From positions 19,705,878-19,769,877 of the forward strand of contig NC_086368.1 of the NCBI RefSeq assembly GCF_036324505.1: a stretch of DNA of 64,000 nucleotides. Reading direction: 5' to 3'. Position 1 is the stretch's first letter; each line of letters opens with the position of its first letter. Below the pieces are notes generated by a model that worked only from the letters and a program-made list of their open reading frames with translations, did no database searches and was not told the origin of the DNA. A program made the position numbers and the translations under genes. The stretch is from Eleginops maclovinus (lineage: Eukaryota > Chordata > Actinopteri > Perciformes > Eleginopidae). This document shows positions 60,684-64,000 of this stretch, piece by piece.

Positions 60684-63600
60684 GTGAGTATTGCTGTTTA
60701 ATGCTACTTTTACGCAGTTATTATCAAGAGGCAGTGCTGTCTTGTGTTAGTTCCTCTTTGATACACCGACACTATGACGGGCAGTGATTGATTTCGATAA
60801 ACATCACAAGGTTGCTGCCGTTTCTGCATCAGTGTGTGAGCCCCACGGATGTCCCTGTGGTTTCCATAGTTCCAGCCCAGCCTCATCGATCAGATCTAAT
60901 CAGGCCTTAAACATTTGTATCATGAGTTTATGATGCATGAAGCTTATTGACTGTATTAAGGGTGACTGCAAACACCTGGAAAAAGATAGCCAAAAAACGG
61001 TCCATTTCCTTGCATGCGAGTGGGTGAGTTGTCGCGTTGCATGCAAATGGACTGTACATTTGTCTTGATGTATTCATGTTTTTCTATAGAAAGGGGAATA
61101 AAGGAAAAATGCTGTTTTTCTCCACTAACGGAGAACTCCTCATATAATAAGCATCGTTTAACCAAAGGGGGCGCCACTATGCATATTCTACTGACGCTAG
61201 CTAACTAGCTATCGTAAAAGTTAGTCGCTTCACATCCTGCATGTGTTGATCTTGTATTTGAAGCAGCGCAGACAGAAGCCCCTAACCACATTAAAAGAAT
61301 AGTAAAATGGCGCCAGAAACATCCGGGTCGCTGTGAAAGTGGCTGGTGGGGGACAGAAAAAGTTGTCTTTTCTCAGACACACTGTGGGGTTTCTTTTCAG
61401 ACCCTTCGCTGGTGTTGCTATGCTACCACCGCAGCACATGCAGCCAAATAACTTGCTGAGGAGGGCTCCGTTAAAGCCAGTACAGCACACTATTACCCAG
61501 TCATAAACCAGTTATTTACCAGTTATTTTATATGACAAGGAAACAACAATGTCACGGATAGAAAAAAATTCCCATCATTTGAAATTGCAGTTGCCATCAG
61601 CATGCATCTCTGTTATACCCTGCACTGAGCCACCAAAGCAGGCTTTACCATCGGACAACTGCCTGGTGCCCCGCAACTAAAGGGTATGATATGCAAAGTA
61701 ACCAAGCACTTAAAAAATATGCAGCTCAACTAACTTACTGTTCTAGTTTTACTTCCGATGACAACATTGCAATACTACTTTTACCAGTCCGAAATCTAAC
61801 TAGTTACAATGAAGTTTAACATCTAAAATCTAACATTTTTTTATGTGATTTTTTCTAATACATTCATCCATTCCGCATTATATTAGAATTGAAAGCTAAA
61901 CCTTGAATACAAATGCAGGACTTGTGTTGTGTGGTATTAAATGTGTTACTATTGATAGTTATCAGATTTATTTCAGACATAAAGGCTTTGAGTTTTTCTT
62001 CTAACTAGGCCTATGCCAATCCCAATTTGAGAAACTGGAAATGTATCCGAGTCGCCTTTGCCTAGGGTCCCAAATTCTTTAAATCCGCCCCTGGTCAAAG
62101 CATCCCAGGAAAAGCAGACCAGTATAATGTATAACAATAATACCAGGTGGGTCAGTTCAAGTGTTTTTTACAAGCTGGCTCAAGTACCTTTTACTTATGT
62201 ACTCCTGTATCACCAATTTGCCTAAAGGGGCTTTGCAATCTGTGCAGTACAACGCCCTCTGTACTGTATCAGACCCTTGATTTTTGATTTGTAAGACCTT
62301 TCCAAAAATATAAATCGAAGAAACCTCAGGAATAGCAACTAAGGAGAGATGTGTTTCCCTGGGACCGACAGGTATGAAATAAATGTGTGCACAGAAAATT
62401 CAAAATTATAGTATGGAAAGATTGTAAGCAGGGGAGAATGTTAAGCAACTTGGGACTGACAAACATATCGTGAACCTGTCCACCTCCTCTCCACCATGGA
62501 GTCTTGGAAAGATTCAGATCCAAAACATCTGGAATGGGGGGAGAGAGTCAGCGGTCCCAGGACAGCTGAGATAGTCTCAAAATGTGTAAGAACAGAAACT
62601 ATCTCTGATCAAACTAAATTACACGGCAGAATCTGAGGTTCAATATCCATATTTTGTAACTTGAATTGAGGCAATAGGATTGTATCTAATATACTTCTAA
62701 AGAAAAGATATCACAAACCTTAAATGGTGAGCAGCTAACAGACGGCTTTTTTTTCGGTGAGTTTGGTTACAGTGTCAGAAAGAAATGTAGTGTTTATTGT
62801 TACTGATAAAGCAGCGGAAAGCGTATGCTATTTTAAGAATAACATGTTCCATGATAACTAGAAACTAACTGTTTGATATACTGTGTAGACCACTTGTCGT
62901 TCAATTTCCGGCAGAGCATGCTTAAGGCTGGACACAAGTCTAGACATATTTTACAGTCTTTATACTAAAAGAACTGCAAACTGAACCCAGGAGATCGGAA
63001 AGAGTTGTGTGTAAGACAAACCTTTGAAAGGCCCTGTCACTGCAGTGAAAGGAGTCAGGACTACAGGCCATTCCTCAACATTTACAGTTAAAGTTCACAA
63101 ACCAATGTAGCAAGTGGTGAACACATCAGCGCCAACTTTTCAGAGAAAGGCCAGTGTTACTCCAAATTTGATAATAATGTCATCTGACAGCACAGATGTG
63201 ACAGGAGGCATTCAGAGCACAAACCTCAATCCTGTGTGATCGAATCAAGTCGATGGTGTTTCTACTGGAGTGAGAGCGTTCATGTGCAAACTGAGTTAAC
63301 AAAAAGTTTAAAGAAGTAATAGAAATGTTTAACTTAGCTATCAGCAGTCTTATGTAGGTCAATATTCAATTCCCCAATAATTAACATTTTATCAGAACGA
63401 TTTTTAAGGTCTGTGATAAATTCTCTGAGTCTATTTCCCTATCAGAGGCTTTTCACAGTTGTTCAGTAGTTTTAGAGAGCATTTAAACACGTTTTTATTT
63501 CAGATTTTGGGTTAAAATTGACTAGATGGGGGCAACCTTGTTGAACCTTGCAAACAGTATTTCATGGTAAGATTTGGTTTAAGCCACTTAATACGAAACC

Positions 63601-64000
63601 CCCCCCACAATTGTCACCTCTGGAATTATCTACTTGATATTCATTACATTTGACTGCCTGTTAATGTTGGCAACGTAAACTCAACTGTCAACTATTCCAC
63701 AAATAACGAATCGAGGAAACACATGGTTAATCCCTTCTTGTTATGTTTTAGAAAGGCAAAATGTAGCATTACTCGTGGTATTAAAGAAGCATGCTCCAGA
63801 ACTTGTGGAAAACATGTTTTTATTGCAATAACTTTTCAGAAAGTGGTGATAGATCACACATTTATGTGATGTGTTGGGCAGTCTGCTTGAAGATGCGGAG
63901 GCGGCGCAGTCTCTCATCAGATGGCTGGCTGGAATCTGAAATGAATCTGCATTTTTCCCTCTGTGTTATTGCATTATGCAGTATCCGACTTCATTTGTTG
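60684..64000. other. No gene seen (intron or intergenic)
   Basis: All frames are short with no family likeness and no exon with matched splice sites. If the exon proposed at 60500-60683 is real, this is its first intron. An AGGGGGCGC word at 61166-61174 resembles the core of a CTCF site. Confidence 0.4.

Noticed and set aside
61166..61174. CTCF-like core AGGGGGCGC
   Set aside because: Only the core matches; the left half of the consensus is off register, and one short word is weak evidence.
1..64000. CRISPR arrays, bacterial operons, tRNA or rRNA genes
   Set aside because: No regular spaced repeats, no bacterial gene structure and no tRNA cloverleaf or rRNA segment was seen; microsatellites and minisatellites account for the tandem repeats.

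Overview
The window is nuclear DNA from a ray-finned fish, most likely a percomorph teleost. Evidence: multi-exon genes with GT-AG introns, long AT-rich introns and UTRs, a Tc1-type transposon, and interspersed repeats I recognise as common in percomorph genomes. Eight protein genes can be read, six of them with complete exon structures whose phases close exactly.

Layout from left to right. Positions 1-290 look like the 3' end of a plus-strand gene lying outside the window. alas1 (minus, 573-4640, leader exon near 6308 and promoter near 6530) encodes mitochondrial 5-aminolevulinate synthase with all three heme regulatory motifs. Positions 6600-10680 are intergenic and repeat-rich; a broken Tc1-like element (8861-10472) sits inside an older repeat. 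shisa5/scotin (plus, 10975-18626) has a 27-bp coding minisatellite in its cytoplasmic tail. sys1 (plus, 22495-23333) encodes a four-pass Golgi protein. A gene-poor stretch follows. A neuritin gene (minus, 28921-30655) and ssr1/TRAP-alpha (minus, 32461-36854) come next; human NRN1 and SSR1 both lie on chromosome 6p24-25, so this pair looks like retained synteny. sit1 (plus, about 41280-42284) is a lymphocyte transmembrane adaptor recognisable by its ordered tyrosine motifs. An intronless Rh glycoprotein (minus, 44979-46538), probably an ammonia channel of the Rhcg type, is followed by arfgap1 (plus, 50023-56070, leader near 47631, long 3' UTR to perhaps 59510). A candidate noncoding first exon of another gene lies near 60500-60683; nothing coding is visible after it.

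The genes do not form an operon or a single pathway. Three act in the early secretory pathway (ssr1 at the ER translocon, sys1 and arfgap1 at the Golgi), and shisa5 encodes an ER/nuclear-envelope protein, but in fish this is probably coincidence of location.

The most notable points are: a fish sit1 with all five tyrosine signalling motifs in mammalian order; an uninterrupted Rh-family coding sequence where relatives have about ten introns; two short, stop-free, frame-preserving introns (sys1 and arfgap1), the latter encoding a hydrophobic insert directly before the membrane-curvature sensor; a duplicated block in two arfgap1 introns; a near-perfect hairpin in shisa5 intron 1; and the shisa5 minisatellite. 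I see no CRISPR array, no tRNA or rRNA gene and no clearly new multi-gene system.
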